A stretch of 64,000 bases of DNA from Cereibacter_A sp052244495 (GCA_052244495.1 JBQPXH010000004.1), one strand, 5' to 3'; shown: positions 34,935 to 43,381, numbered from the stretch's first letter. Translations and numbers: made by a program. Notes: generated from the sequence alone by a model not told the origin.

Positions 34935-35594
34935 ATGATGACACACTTCGCACCCCGCTCAGGTTACAGCCGCGCCGAGAGACTCTCGGATGCCGCCGTG
35001 CATGTCTCTGGCATCGCCGCAGCCCTTTGCGGCGTGCCGATCCTTATCGCGCTGACCGTGCTGTGGCGCGGGGACGGCATGGCAGTGGCGGGTGCCGCGA
35101 TCTATGGCGTCACGCTCATCCTGATGATCTTCTGCTCGGCCGTCTATCACATGGTGCCTCACCCGGACTGGACCACGCTGCTGCGCCGTCTCGACCACTC
35201 GGCGATCTACTGCAAGATCGCGGGCACCTACTCCGCCTTCACGCTGATCTCCGGGCAGGGGCTGATCCTTCTCGCCGGGATCTGGGCGGCGGCGCTCTGC
35301 GGCACGGCGCTCAAGCTGCACTCGCCCGAGAAATATCGATGGGGCGCGCTGGCGCTCTACCTCGGGATGGGCTGGGCGGGCGTCTTCTTCGGCTGGCCGC
35401 TCTTCGCAGCCTTGGACGGGCATGTCCTCGCCCTCATCGCCGTCGGCGGCATCCTCTACACGGTCGGGGTGTTCTTCTTTCTCTTTGAACGCTTGCCCTT
35501 CCACACCACGATCTGGCATCTCTTCGTCCTGACCGCGAGCGTGGTCTATTACGCTGCGGTGATGATCCACGTCGCCGGAACGACGGCCGCCTGA
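34935..35594 (+). CDS. Hemolysin III / PAQR-family membrane protein
   Basis: 219 residues with seven membrane segments. PAQR/HlyIII signatures are present: SAVYHMVPHPDWTTLLRRLDHSAIYCKIAGTYSAF in the N-terminal half and FHTTIWHLFVLTASVVYYAAVMIH at the end; the His/Asp set resembles a metal-dependent hydrolase site. ATG 34935 is used; a second ATG follows it. Hemolytic activity is only a family name and is not implied. The DUF1810 gene follows after 9 bases. Confidence 0.9.
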   Translation: MMTHFAPRSGYSRAERLSDAAVHVSGIAAALCGVPILIALTVLWRGDGMAVAGAAIYGVTLILMIFCSAVYHMVPHPDWTTLLRRLDHSAIYCKIAGTYSAFTLISGQGLILLAGIWAAALCGTALKLHSPEKYRWGALALYLGMGWAGVFFGWPLFAALDGHVLALIAVGGILYTVGVFFFLFERLPFHTTIWHLFVLTASVVYYAAVMIHVAGTTAA

Positions 35595-35603
35595 GAGGAC
35601 CGG

Positions 35604-36035
35604 ATGCAGGACGATCCCCATGACCTGAAGCGGTTCCTTGCCGCGCAGATGCCCGTGTTCGAGACGGCCGTGAAGGAACTGCGGGACGGCCGGAAGCAGA
35701 GCCACTGGATGTGGTTCGTCTTTCCCCAGATGAGAGGCCTCGGGCAATCCGAGATGGCCATCCGCTACGGAATCGCCTCGATGGAGGAGGCTCGGGCCTA
35801 CCTTGCCCATCCGGTCCTCGGCAAACGGCTGGAATTTGCGACGGAAACGGTACTCTCGAATGATCCCGCCTCGGTCCGCGACCTTTTCGGCACGCCGGAC
35901 GACCTGAAGTTCCACTCCTGCATGAGCCTCTTCGACGCGGCTGACGGCAGCGCTCATTCGGTCTTCCGCGCGGCGCTCGGCCGCTGGTTCGCTGGCCGAC
36001 CCGATGCCGGCACGGCAGCGCTGCTGCAGCCCTGA
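35604..36035 (+). CDS. DUF1810 family protein
   Basis: 143 residues. DPHDLKRFLAAQMPVFETAVKELRDGRKQSHWMWFVFPQMRGLG and the later LKFHSCMSLFDAAD are the hallmark conserved blocks of DUF1810, an alpha-helical family of unknown function. ATG 35604 with GAGAGGACCGG upstream, in probable operon with the gene before it. It converges on rpoN; the 182-base gap 36036-36217 holds nothing else I can support. Confidence 0.9.
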   Translation: MQDDPHDLKRFLAAQMPVFETAVKELRDGRKQSHWMWFVFPQMRGLGQSEMAIRYGIASMEEARAYLAHPVLGKRLEFATETVLSNDPASVRDLFGTPDDLKFHSCMSLFDAADGSAHSVFRAALGRWFAGRPDAGTAALLQP

Positions 36036-36217
36036 TCGCCGGCCACCCGAGCGCGACGACTCCTGCATGATCCGCCGGACCCGCACGGCTCCGGTCGCCC
36101 GAGCGTCGGCACCCCCGGTATCGGCCGGATCACCATGGAAGGCGGTCGGCGGTTCCGGTTGCTCTTTGGCATGGACGGCGTCGGTCGGCCGGGACCCGGC
36201 GTCCGTCGTCTGCCCCC

Positions 36218-37522
36218 TCAGGCAGCGGCTCCCGCGCGCTTGCGGTCGTAGGAGGACGGTATCCCCAGCGCTTCGCGATACTTGGTGACGGTGCGCCGCG
36301 CGAGCACCGCACCGGCAAGCTTCGCCTGCTTCACGATCGCATCGTCCGAAAAGGGTCGCATGCGATCCTCGCGCGCGACGATCTCGCCGACCAGCGCCAT
36401 CAGGGCGTCCTGCGACTGCGGAGCGGTTGGCCCGTCCGAGGTGACGGACCGGCTGAAGAACGAACGCAGCGGGATCAGGCCCCGCGGCGTCTCGATGAGG
36501 CGCGTGGCCGTGGCGCGGCTGATCGTCGAGGGATGCAGTTCCAGCTCGAGCGCCACCTCATCCATCGACAAAGGCTTCAGCGCCCGAGGCCCCTGCTCGA
36601 GGAAGGCCGCCTGCTGACGCACGAGGCAGACCGCGGTCCGCAGCAAGGTCGCCTGCCGCCGCTCGACCGCCCGCATGAGCCAGCGCGCCTGAGACTGGGC
36701 GCGCAAGAGCCAGGCATCCGCCGAGGTGTCTCCCGTCGCCGCCGCCTCGTTCACGCGGATGCGGGGAAGCTGCGCCCGCGTGAGTTCCACTTCCCAGCCA
36801 TCCTCGCCGCGCAGCACGCGCAGGTCGGGTGGCTGGATCGGCGTCCGGTCATGAGCGAAGGTTTCGCCCGGCTTGGGCTTGAGCGTGCGGATCAGGGCCA
36901 GGTTCTCTCGCACATGCTCCGGCTCGCAGTCGCAGCGGCGCGCGAGTTCGGCGATCTTGCCCTCGGCCACGAGATGCAGGTTGTCGAGCATGGTCCGCAA
37001 CTCCCAGGTCAGGAGTCCGAGGTCCTCAAGCTGAAGCGAGAGACATTCTGCCAGCGAGCGGGCGAAGAGGCCGGCGGGCTCGAAGGCCTGCATCCGCTCG
37101 AGGATGGCCATGGCCTCGGCCTCGTCGACGCCGGCTTCCATGGCAATTTCCGCAACGGGTGCGCCGAGCCAGCCGGACGGCTCCAGCGCCTCGGCGAATG
37201 CCAGGGCGATGCGCCGGTCGCCCGGATCGAAGAAGGCGAGGTCGATCTGCTCCTCGACATGCGCGATCAGGCTGACCGGCTGACCCTCGACCGTGGCGAA
37301 GGCATCGCGATCCACCGCCGCCTGGATCCCCCGCGAGGGAAGCGCCGGGGCGACGGAGGCCCCCTCGGGCACGTGCACCTCAAGGCAGGGATTTTCCAGT
37401 GCCTGCGAGACGAGATAGTCGGTGAGGTCGGCGTTGCTCATCTGCAGGATGCGGAGCGATTCCTGCATCCGCTGGGTCATGGCCAGCTGGGTCGTCTGAC
37501 GCTGGAACTGCATCATGTCCAT
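36218..37522 (-). CDS. rpoN: RNA polymerase sigma-54 factor, nif-linked copy
   Basis: Sigma-54, 434 residues from ATG 37522 (MDMMQFQRQTTQLAMTQRMQESLRILQMSNADL); GTG 37528 is an alternative. The Gln/Leu-rich N-terminal region I contacts activators; the C-terminal helix-turn-helix (HPSTISRATATRLIETPRG) and RpoN box ARRTVTKYRE (near residue 418) bind the -12 and -24 elements. It lies 134 bases after nifW on the same strand, at the end of the iscA-nifUSVW run. C. sphaeroides is known to have several non-interchangeable sigma-54 factors, one dedicated to nif; position says this is that copy. A small hairpin CTGCC-N6-GGCAG overlaps the stop. Confidence 0.95.
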   Translation of the reverse strand: MDMMQFQRQTTQLAMTQRMQESLRILQMSNADLTDYLVSQALENPCLEVHVPEGASVAPALPSRGIQAAVDRDAFATVEGQPVSLIAHVEEQIDLAFFDPGDRRIALAFAEALEPSGWLGAPVAEIAMEAGVDEAEAMAILERMQAFEPAGLFARSLAECLSLQLEDLGLLTWELRTMLDNLHLVAEGKIAELARRCDCEPEHVRENLALIRTLKPKPGETFAHDRTPIQPPDLRVLRGEDGWEVELTRAQLPRIRVNEAAATGDTSADAWLLRAQSQARWLMRAVERRQATLLRTAVCLVRQQAAFLEQGPRALKPLSMDEVALELELHPSTISRATATRLIETPRGLIPLRSFFSRSVTSDGPTAPQSQDALMALVGEIVAREDRMRPFSDDAIVKQAKLAGAVLARRTVTKYREALGIPSSYDRKRAGAAA

Positions 37523-37656
37523 GAGCACACCCTAGCACAGCTTCCTGAGTCGGGACCGCGCGCGGCGTCGCAGCCCTTCCTGGGTCGCGGTCTCCCCCGA
37601 AGGGAAGCCCGCAGCGAATCTCGATCCGCGACGGCGGCGCGGGATCGGTTGTCCTG

Positions 37657-37983
37657 CTACTCCTCGACCACCGTGAGGCCGGTCAGGGGGACGAAGACGC
37701 GCGACGGCTTCGCGAAGACCTTGAACACCTTCTCGTCCTGCGGAGTGCTGTCGACGAAATCGGTGTAGGCGCGTGAAAGCGCATCGCGCGCGGCGGCTCG
37801 GGCGTCCATCTCGTCCAGCGCCGCGAAGTCGACGGCCGCCAGATACTGGCCGAACCGCTTCATGATGTGGAGGCGCGAGACATTCACCACCTCCGGCCGG
37901 AACGGATGCTCGAGCGCATCGAAGATTTCCTCGGCAGCAGAGAGCTTGCGCAACTCTTCAAGGACGTCGGATCCCGTGGTCAT
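37657..37983 (-). CDS. nifW: Nitrogenase-stabilizing/protective protein NifW
   Basis: 108 residues, NifW family, thought to protect the MoFe protein from oxygen. LEELRKLSAAEEIFDALEHPFRPEVVNVSRLHIMKRFGQYL is the conserved block. The start is ATG 37983 because GGAGG sits 5 bases upstream; ATG 37995, overlapping the nifV stop (ATGA), is an alternative adding MEAT. The open frame to 38274 is a shadow of nifV. Confidence 0.93.
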   Translation of the reverse strand: MTTGSDVLEELRKLSAAEEIFDALEHPFRPEVVNVSRLHIMKRFGQYLAAVDFAALDEMDARAAARDALSRAYTDFVDSTPQDEKVFKVFAKPSRVFVPLTGLTVVEE

Positions 37984-37994
37984 CGTGGCCTCCA

Positions 37995-39167
37995 TCAGGT
38001 GGTTTCGGTGAGGGCCGCCAGCAGACGCGCGAGGTCGTCCGGCGCGGCGGCCCGTTTGGCGGATGCGGCCCAGTCGCGCAGGGCGGGCATGAGGGCCGCG
38101 GCCGTCGTCGCATCGGACGGCAGGCCGGCCTCGGACAGCGCTCGGGCGAGGCCAGAGGTGGAGGTGTGCTTGCCGATGGCGATGCGATGACTGCGGCCGA
38201 AGCGTTCGGGGCGCAGGTCGGCGCTCTCGTAGGTCGCCCGGTCCTTCATCAGGCCATCGACATGGATGCCGCATTCATGGGTGAAGACCCCGGCGCCCAC
38301 GATCGGCTTCTGCGGCGAGAGCATGCGCCCCGACGCGCGGGCCACCATGTCGGAGAGGGCACACAGCTGGCCGAGTGCGATGCCGGTGGTCCGGCCTGCC
38401 GCCTCGAGCGCCGCCACGACTTCCTCGAGCGCGGCATTCCCCGCACGCTCGCCGAGGCCATTGACCGTGACCGAAAGATGCGAGGCACCCGCGCGCGCGG
38501 CGGCGAGGCTGTTGGCGGTGGCCATGCCCAGATCGTTATGGCCATGGAACTCCACCGGGATCGGGCAGCGCGTCACGACCCGGCTCACGAGATCATGGGT
38601 CGCAAAGGGATCGAGCACGCCCAGCGTGTCCGCGATGCGGAACCGGATCGCGCCTGCCTCGGCCGCGATATGCGCGATCTCGGTCAGGAAGAAGGGATCC
38701 GCGCGCGAGGCATCCTCGGCACCGACGGAAACCTTGTGGCCCGCCCAGGAGGCCGCCCGGACAAGCTTCTCGACCTTGTCGCGCACCCAGTCCGCATCCT
38801 TGCCGAGCTTTGCCGTGATCTGCCGCTCCGATACCGGAACCCCGATGTGGAGGCGCACGACGCCCGTCCGCTGCGCGGCCGCCAGATCCTCGGCGCGCAG
38901 CCGGCACCAGACGACCGGCGCGGATGTCCGCAGCACCGCGGCGACCGCGCGGATATCGGCGCGCTCATCCTCGCCCATCGCGGGCACACCCAGTTCGATC
39001 TCGGTCACGCCGGCGTCCTGCAGCGCCTCGGCGATCGCCCGCTTCTCGGCCCGGCTGAACGCCACGCCCGCGGTCTGTTCGCCATCGCGCAGTGTCGTGT
39101 CGCAGATCGCGACGGGTGCAAGCGGGCTTTCGCGCAGGAAGCTCGCGGCAGGTTGCTGGCGCGACAT
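37995..39167 (-). CDS. nifV: Homocitrate synthase NifV
   Basis: Condenses acetyl-CoA with 2-oxoglutarate to homocitrate, the organic ligand of FeMo-co. 390 residues, DRE-TIM metallolyase: ICDTTLRDGEQTAGVAFS at the N-terminus, FHGHNDLGMATANSLAA (His-x-His metal ligands), VNGLGERAGNA and GVFTHECGIHVDGL. The start is ATG 39167, overlapping the nifS TGA, with GGAGG upstream. No C-terminal leucine-sensing domain, as usual for NifV. Confidence 0.97.
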   Translation of the reverse strand: MSRQQPAASFLRESPLAPVAICDTTLRDGEQTAGVAFSRAEKRAIAEALQDAGVTEIELGVPAMGEDERADIRAVAAVLRTSAPVVWCRLRAEDLAAAQRTGVVRLHIGVPVSERQITAKLGKDADWVRDKVEKLVRAASWAGHKVSVGAEDASRADPFFLTEIAHIAAEAGAIRFRIADTLGVLDPFATHDLVSRVVTRCPIPVEFHGHNDLGMATANSLAAARAGASHLSVTVNGLGERAGNAALEEVVAALEAAGRTTGIALGQLCALSDMVARASGRMLSPQKPIVGAGVFTHECGIHVDGLMKDRATYESADLRPERFGRSHRIAIGKHTSTSGLARALSEAGLPSDATTAAALMPALRDWAASAKRAAAPDDLARLLAALTETT

Positions 39168-40330
39168 CACCGCACCTCCTCGGCCCCGAAGGGCGACAAG
39201 GCTCGCAACTGCGCCACGATCGGCGGCAGCGCCTCGATCACGCGGTCGATCTCGGCCGCGGTCGTCTCACGCGAGAGCGAGAAGCGGATCGCGCCATGTG
39301 CGGCGGTGAAGGGCACCTTCATCGCGCGGATCACGTGGCTCGGCTCCATCGCGCCCGAGGCGCAGGCCGCGCCGGACGAGACGCAGATCCCGGCCCGGTC
39401 GAGCAGCATGAGGATGGCCTCTCCCTCGGCGAAGTCGAAGGCGATGCAGGAGGTGTTCGGCAGCCGGTCCAGCGGATCGCCGAGCACGCGGGACTGCGGG
39501 ATGCGTCCGAGAACGCCCTGTTCGAGCCGGTCACGGAGAAGCCGCACGGCCCCGTTGTCGGCACCCTGCGCAAGTTCCGCCGCGCGGCCGAAGCCCACGA
39601 TGCCGGGGATGTTCTCCGTCCCGGCGCGGCGGCCCCGCTCCTGCTTGCCGCCCCGGATCAGCGGCTGGAACGCCACCCCCTTGCGCAGCCAGAGAGCGCC
39701 GACGCCCTTCGGCCCGTGAAACTTGTGCGCGCTCATCGACAGCATGTCGATATCGGTCCCACGCAGCGCCACCGGCACCTTGCCCACCGCCTGCACCGCA
39801 TCGGTGTGGAAGAGCGCGCCCACCCCATGCGCGAGTTCGGCCAGCCCCTCGACCGGAAAGACGGTGCCGGTCTCGTTGTTGGCCCACATCATCGAGACCA
39901 GCGCGACCCGCGGCGAGAGCGCGGCGCGATAGGCGTCGATGTCGAGCCGACCGTCGGCGTCCACCGGGATGCGGTGGACCGTGACGCCCTCATGCGCCTC
40001 CAGATGATCGCAGAGCGCGAGCACCGCGGCGTGCTCGACGGTCGAGGTCACGATTTCCCGCCGGGCGGGATCGACCGCCAGCGCCGAGCGGATGGCCGTG
40101 ACGTCGGCCTCGGTCCCGCCGGAGGTGAAGAGGATCTCGCTCTCGACTTCGGCACCCACGAGCTCCTGCACCGCGCGCCGCGCAGACGACAGCGCGCGGG
40201 CCGGGGCGCGGCCGAGATCATGCATCGAGGAGGGATTGCCGAAATCCTCCGTCAGGACGGGGAGCATGGCCTCCAGCACCTCGGGTGCAAGCCGGGTCGT
40301 CGCGTTGTTGTCCAGATAGATCCGGTCCAT
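39167..40330 (-). CDS. nifS: Cysteine desulfurase NifS
   Basis: PLP enzyme that supplies sulfur for nitrogenase FeS clusters. 387 residues. The PLP lysine is Lys203 in SMSAHKFHGPKG, the PLP-stacking His100 is in STVEHAAV, and the persulfide Cys323 is in SSGAACASGAMEPSHV. ATG 40330 overlaps the nifU TGA. Its usual partner scaffold NifU is degenerate here, which raises the question of the sulfur acceptor. Confidence 0.97.
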   Translation of the reverse strand: MDRIYLDNNATTRLAPEVLEAMLPVLTEDFGNPSSMHDLGRAPARALSSARRAVQELVGAEVESEILFTSGGTEADVTAIRSALAVDPARREIVTSTVEHAAVLALCDHLEAHEGVTVHRIPVDADGRLDIDAYRAALSPRVALVSMMWANNETGTVFPVEGLAELAHGVGALFHTDAVQAVGKVPVALRGTDIDMLSMSAHKFHGPKGVGALWLRKGVAFQPLIRGGKQERGRRAGTENIPGIVGFGRAAELAQGADNGAVRLLRDRLEQGVLGRIPQSRVLGDPLDRLPNTSCIAFDFAEGEAILMLLDRAGICVSSGAACASGAMEPSHVIRAMKVPFTAAHGAIRFSLSRETTAAEIDRVIEALPPIVAQLRALSPFGAEEVR

Positions 40331-41061
40331 CACCGCGCTCCCGCGATGGCGACGAGAGGCTTCTTCTCTTCGGGGATCACCCGGATCGGGCGGCCGAGCG
40401 TGTCGGCCAGCCGCTTCTGCAGCCCTCCGAGAGTAAGGGCGGCCAGTTGGCAGCCCGAGCAGGCACCGGTCAGATGCACGCGCACCTTCGATCCCTCGAC
40501 CGCGACCAGCGTCACGTCCCCGCCGTCGGCGCGAAGCCGCGGCCGGACGCTCTCGATCACCTCGGCGATCAGGCGGGCCTCCTCGTCCGGGGCCAGCGGC
40601 GTATCCCGGACAACGCGCGGCCTGGATTCGTGCCTGGGTGCCAGCAGCTTTACCGGCGCGGCCGGCGCGGGCGCGGGCTTCGGCGGCTCGAAGCTCCGCC
40701 CCTCGAACTGGCAGAGCGCCGTCTGGAGCGCGGTCCAGGCGAGATCCGCCGCGTGGCGCCGGCTGCCCGGCAGGCCGCCGAGTGACGCGCCGATCTCATC
40801 GGCCGTGATCCGCCGCGCGACCGCGAGCTCCTGCCCGGAGATCATCACCGTCAGCGCCGAGCAGCAGGCGATCGCGTCACCGCCGCCGAAGGCCTGGAAG
40901 CGGGCCTCGGCTACCGTGCCGTCCAAGATCCGCAGCATGAGCCGGATCGCGTCACCCCCTTCGAGCGATCCCGCCATGCCGACCGCATTCGCCGCCTCGA
41001 GCACACCGGCATTTCGCGGATTGAAGAAGTGATCGAGGGCCTTTTCGGAAAAGTCGAGCAT
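40330..41061 (-). CDS. nifU: NifU with intact Nfu domain but degenerate scaffold domain
   Basis: 243 residues against about 300-312 for Azotobacter NifU. The N-terminal IscU-like domain is recognisable (FSEKALDHFFNPRNAGVLEAANAVGMAGSLEGGDAIRL), but all three scaffold cysteines are replaced: Gly35 (GSLSCGD to GSLEGGD), Gly60 (FGCGSAI to FGGGDAI) and Ala104 (HCS to HAA). A CC pair at 66-67 is new. The central [2Fe-2S] domain is missing; residues 122-145 are a Pro/Ala linker instead. The C-terminal Nfu domain keeps CSGC (201-204). So cluster assembly probably rests on the Nfu CxxC and on the IscA protein encoded just upstream. Confidence 0.93.
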   Translation of the reverse strand: MLDFSEKALDHFFNPRNAGVLEAANAVGMAGSLEGGDAIRLMLRILDGTVAEARFQAFGGGDAIACCSALTVMISGQELAVARRITADEIGASLGGLPGSRRHAADLAWTALQTALCQFEGRSFEPPKPAPAPAAPVKLLAPRHESRPRVVRDTPLAPDEEARLIAEVIESVRPRLRADGGDVTLVAVEGSKVRVHLTGACSGCQLAALTLGGLQKRLADTLGRPIRVIPEEKKPLVAIAGAR

Positions 41062-41070
41062 CGCGCCACC

Positions 41071-41391
41071 TCAGCAGAAGGACTTGCCGCAGCCGCAGCC
41101 ACCCTTGGCATTCGGGTTGTCGAAGACGAAGCCCGTCCCCTCGATCGAGGTGACGAAGTCGATCGTCGCGCCCTTGAGATGCTCGCCGCTCTGCGGATCG
41201 ATCAGCACCCGGACGCCGTCGGCTTCGACCACGACATCGTCCGCGGCCTCCTTCAGCTCCAGCGACATGCCGTATTTCAGGCCGGCACATCCTCCGGACT
41301 GGACCATGAGGCGCAGGCCCACGACCGGCTGTCCGGAGCCCTCGATGGCTCCCCTGATGGCGGCTTGGGCGGCTGGGGTAATCTGGATCAT
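41071..41391 (-). CDS. A-type FeS carrier (NifIscA/HesB)
   Basis: 106 residues. IscA signatures: SGGCAGLKYGMSLE with the first Cys, and GCGCGKSFC at the C-terminus with the other cysteines. The start is ATG 41391 (MIQITPAAQAAIRG) with AGGAGAG upstream; the frame open to 41523 runs through the promoter. It is the first gene after the sigma-54 promoter at 41433 and lies 9 bases before nifU, so it heads the iscA-nifUSVW unit. Confidence 0.94.
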   Translation of the reverse strand: MIQITPAAQAAIRGAIEGSGQPVVGLRLMVQSGGCAGLKYGMSLELKEAADDVVVEADGVRVLIDPQSGEHLKGATIDFVTSIEGTGFVFDNPNAKGGCGCGKSFC

Positions 41392-41432
41392 CCGAACTCT
41401 CCTGAGTGTCGCGGGGCTCCCGCCTGAGGAGA

Positions 41433-41449
41433 AGCATGCACCGTGCCAA
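41433..41449 (-). promoter_or_regulatory. Sigma-54 -24/-12 promoter for iscA-nifUSVW
   Basis: On the minus strand TTGGCAC-GGTGC-ATGCT: a -24 GG and -12 GC with standard spacing (consensus TGGCAC-N5-TTGCW). It lies 42 bases upstream of the iscA start. Confidence 0.85.
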
Positions 41450-41523
41450 GTCTCGGATGAGCGCCTTTTCAGAGAGTTGGTGCCTTGGTCCGGCCGGCGT
41501 GGCCCCTGAACGGAACGCGACAA

Positions 41524-41539
41524 TGACGGGTTTGCGACA
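41524..41539. promoter_or_regulatory. Imperfect NifA activator site for the iscA promoter
   Basis: TGA-N10-ACA on the plus strand, that is TGT-N10-TCA on the minus strand, one mismatch from TGT-N10-ACA. It is 75 bases upstream of the -24 element, a usual distance for NifA binding. Confidence 0.5.
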
Positions 41540-41549
41540 GAGAGTTCGA

Positions 41550-41572
41550 GCGCCCGCCGAGCCGCCGGGCGC
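41550..41572 (-). terminator. Possible terminator after nifQ
   Basis: GCGCCCG and CGGGCGC arms enclose a 9-base loop, 5 bases after the nifQ stop. There is no T-run, so termination would need other help; it may simply mark the mRNA 3' end. Confidence 0.4.
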
Positions 41573-41577
41573 GTCGC

Positions 41578-42117
41578 TCAATCCGTGTCGGGGCCGAAGC
41601 ACATCGGCTTCTCGGCGCAGTCCTCGCAGTTCGGGGCGAGGCACATCGTACCGCCGTTGTCGCTGCAGATCTGGCGGTAGAAGAAGCGCTTCCACCGCAT
41701 GTTGCGCGTGTTGGCGGCATGCAGGCGCGGGAAATGCCGCTCGATCAGCAGGCCGAGGTGCCGGCGCGAAGGCAGGCCCAGATCCTCCCAGAGGTGGCTT
41801 GCCTCGAGCGCGCGACGGGCGAGGATCGCCGCGAGCCAGCGCGCCTCGTCGCCGCCGCGTCCCCCGCGCCACAGCAGAAGCGTCACGAGGTCCGACTGCT
41901 CGATCGGCACCGGCGCCAGCGGCACGAGCGACGGCAGCGTCAGCCCCGGACACCAGCGCGCGACCATGGCCTGCAGCGCGGCCGGCTCCAGCCCGAGAAG
42001 ATCGGCAAGCTCTCCCTTCCCGGCGGCATGCTCGCGCAAGGCATGGGCGATGATCGCCGCGATGTCGGCCCTGTCGGCGTCCTGATCCGTGAAGAGGTCA
42101 GCGCTCCACTGGTTCAT
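41578..42117 (-). CDS. nifQ: Molybdenum donor protein NifQ
   Basis: NifQ carries a Mo-Fe-S cluster and donates molybdenum to FeMo-co assembly. 179 residues from ATG 42117 (MNQWSADLFTDQD), inside the end of the ferredoxin gene. The C-terminal cysteine motif MCLAPNCEDCAEKPMC gives C-x4-C-x2-C-x5-C, the family signature, preceded by RWKRFFYRQIC. The open frame to 42258 is a shadow of the ferredoxin gene. Confidence 0.94.
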   Translation of the reverse strand: MNQWSADLFTDQDADRADIAAIIAHALREHAAGKGELADLLGLEPAALQAMVARWCPGLTLPSLVPLAPVPIEQSDLVTLLLWRGGRGGDEARWLAAILARRALEASHLWEDLGLPSRRHLGLLIERHFPRLHAANTRNMRWKRFFYRQICSDNGGTMCLAPNCEDCAEKPMCFGPDTD

Positions 42118-42403
42118 GGGTCTGGCAATCCTTCGGGCAAACCCGGTTGCAGGCTCCGCAGCCGACGCAGAGCTCCGGGTTGGCCATGACCATGACCTTG
42201 CGGAGGATCTCGTCGTCATCGTCATCCTCGTCTTCCGAGCATTCGACGAGGTCTCCATCCTCGTTGACGCCGCGCAGGGTCATCACGTCACGACCGCAGA
42301 CCTTGTAGCAGCGACCGCAGCCGATGCAGGTCTTCATGTCGATGGAGATGAGGAACTTGGGCGTGTATTCGGTTCCGCCCCGGGTGAATGCGGTAATGAA
42401 CAA
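42098..42403 (-). CDS. fdxB: 2[4Fe-4S] ferredoxin, nif-specific type III (FdxB-like), TTG start
   Basis: 101 residues. Two cluster motifs: CIGCGRCYKVC and CVGCGACNRVCPKDC. Between them lies a very acidic stretch (ECSEDEDDDDDE). FdxB-type ferredoxins sit between nifX and nifQ in R. capsulatus too. The start is TTG 42403: CAGGAGA lies 6 bases upstream and the product MFITAFTRGGTEYTPKFLISID matches the FdxB N-terminus; no ATG or GTG fits. It probably supplies electrons for cofactor synthesis. Confidence 0.9.
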   Translation of the reverse strand: MFITAFTRGGTEYTPKFLISIDMKTCIGCGRCYKVCGRDVMTLRGVNEDGDLVECSEDEDDDDDEILRKVMVMANPELCVGCGACNRVCPKDCQTHEPVER

Positions 42404-42479
42404 CTCGGTCTCCTGTCTGGGCGCAAGCGGCGCCGGGATGGGGCGGCCGCGCGGCGGCCGGCATGGGTTCGGACGCGCG

Positions 42480-42950
42480 TCAGTCGCGCGCGGCCTCGGG
42501 ATAGGTCTCGATCTTCTTCACGGCGTCCGCCGTCAGCTTCTCGCCCGCCTCGGCAAGCTTCGCGTAGGTGGCGAAACCGAAGCGGTGAACGTCGCGCATG
42601 TGCTTCGAGATGAGCACGAGGCTGCCGCCGATGAGCACCACGCGGCCGAAGCCCTCGTGGTGGAACTTGGCCATCTGCCCCGCCATGACGCCGGTCCGCT
42701 TCTCGACCAGAAGGCCCACGGCATCATAGAACTTCTCGATCCGGGCGATCGTCTCGGGTTCGGGATCACTGATGATCGGGATCTCGCGGCGCTCCTCGGG
42801 CGTCAGGATGTATTCGGCAAGCAGGTCGGCATCGGTCTTGCCGTCCCAGTGGCCATAGCTGTCCTGCGCCCGGATGATCGAGGCGAGCTGGTCGAGATAG
42901 TCGCTGGCCGGATAGAGGCCGCCGCGCGGCAGGGTCTCGGTGTCGGACAT
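42480..42950 (-). CDS. NifX-associated nitrogen fixation protein (DUF269)
   Basis: 156 residues. SYGHWDGKTDADLLAEYILTPEERREIPIISDPEPETIARIEKFYDAVGLLVEKRTG is the hallmark of DUF269, found next to nifX in many diazotrophs. It likely helps hold FeMo-co precursors, but no activity is established. ATG 42950 overlaps the nifX stop (TGATG). A 76-base gap separates it from fdxB. Confidence 0.92.
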   Translation of the reverse strand: MSDTETLPRGGLYPASDYLDQLASIIRAQDSYGHWDGKTDADLLAEYILTPEERREIPIISDPEPETIARIEKFYDAVGLLVEKRTGVMAGQMAKFHHEGFGRVVLIGGSLVLISKHMRDVHRFGFATYAKLAEAGEKLTADAVKKIETYPEAARD

Positions 42951-43381
42951 CAGACATCCTCCTCGATGAAGCTGGGGGCCGGACGGCCGAGCACTTTTCT
43001 CAGGAACGGCGGGATGTTGCCGTTCAGCATGGTCTGAACCTGATCGATCACGGCGCTGATCGGCTCGGGATCCTTGCGCTTGATCGGATGGACGCCGGCC
43101 CGTACGACCTTGGCGGCCGCCGGGCCGCCGATGGCGAGGACGAACAGGAGCGCGCAGCCCGTCAGCGCCTCGACCTTGGGCGTGATGCGGTCGGCGCTGT
43201 CGTCATGCTTGCCGCCCTGATCGGTGGTCTCGTCAAAGCCGACCGCCTCGACGAAGCGGGCGGATTTCGACGTAACCTCCCAGATCGCGAAACTCCGGCA
43301 GGAGCCGAAATGGGCGTTGAGGTTTTCCAGGTCGTTGGTCGCGATGGCGATCCTGAGGGGCGTTTCGGCCGGGTCGGTCAT
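42950..43381 (-). CDS. nifX: FeMo-co precursor carrier NifX
   Basis: 143 residues from ATG 43381 (MTDPAETPLRIAIATNDLENLNAHFGSCRSFAIWEV). It holds the NifX/NifB C-terminal fold that binds NifB-co or VK-cluster. The open frame to 43597 is a shadow of nifN. It follows nifN by 13 bases and overlaps the DUF269 gene. Confidence 0.94.
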   Translation of the reverse strand: MTDPAETPLRIAIATNDLENLNAHFGSCRSFAIWEVTSKSARFVEAVGFDETTDQGGKHDDSADRITPKVEALTGCALLFVLAIGGPAAAKVVRAGVHPIKRKDPEPISAVIDQVQTMLNGNIPPFLRKVLGRPAPSFIEEDV

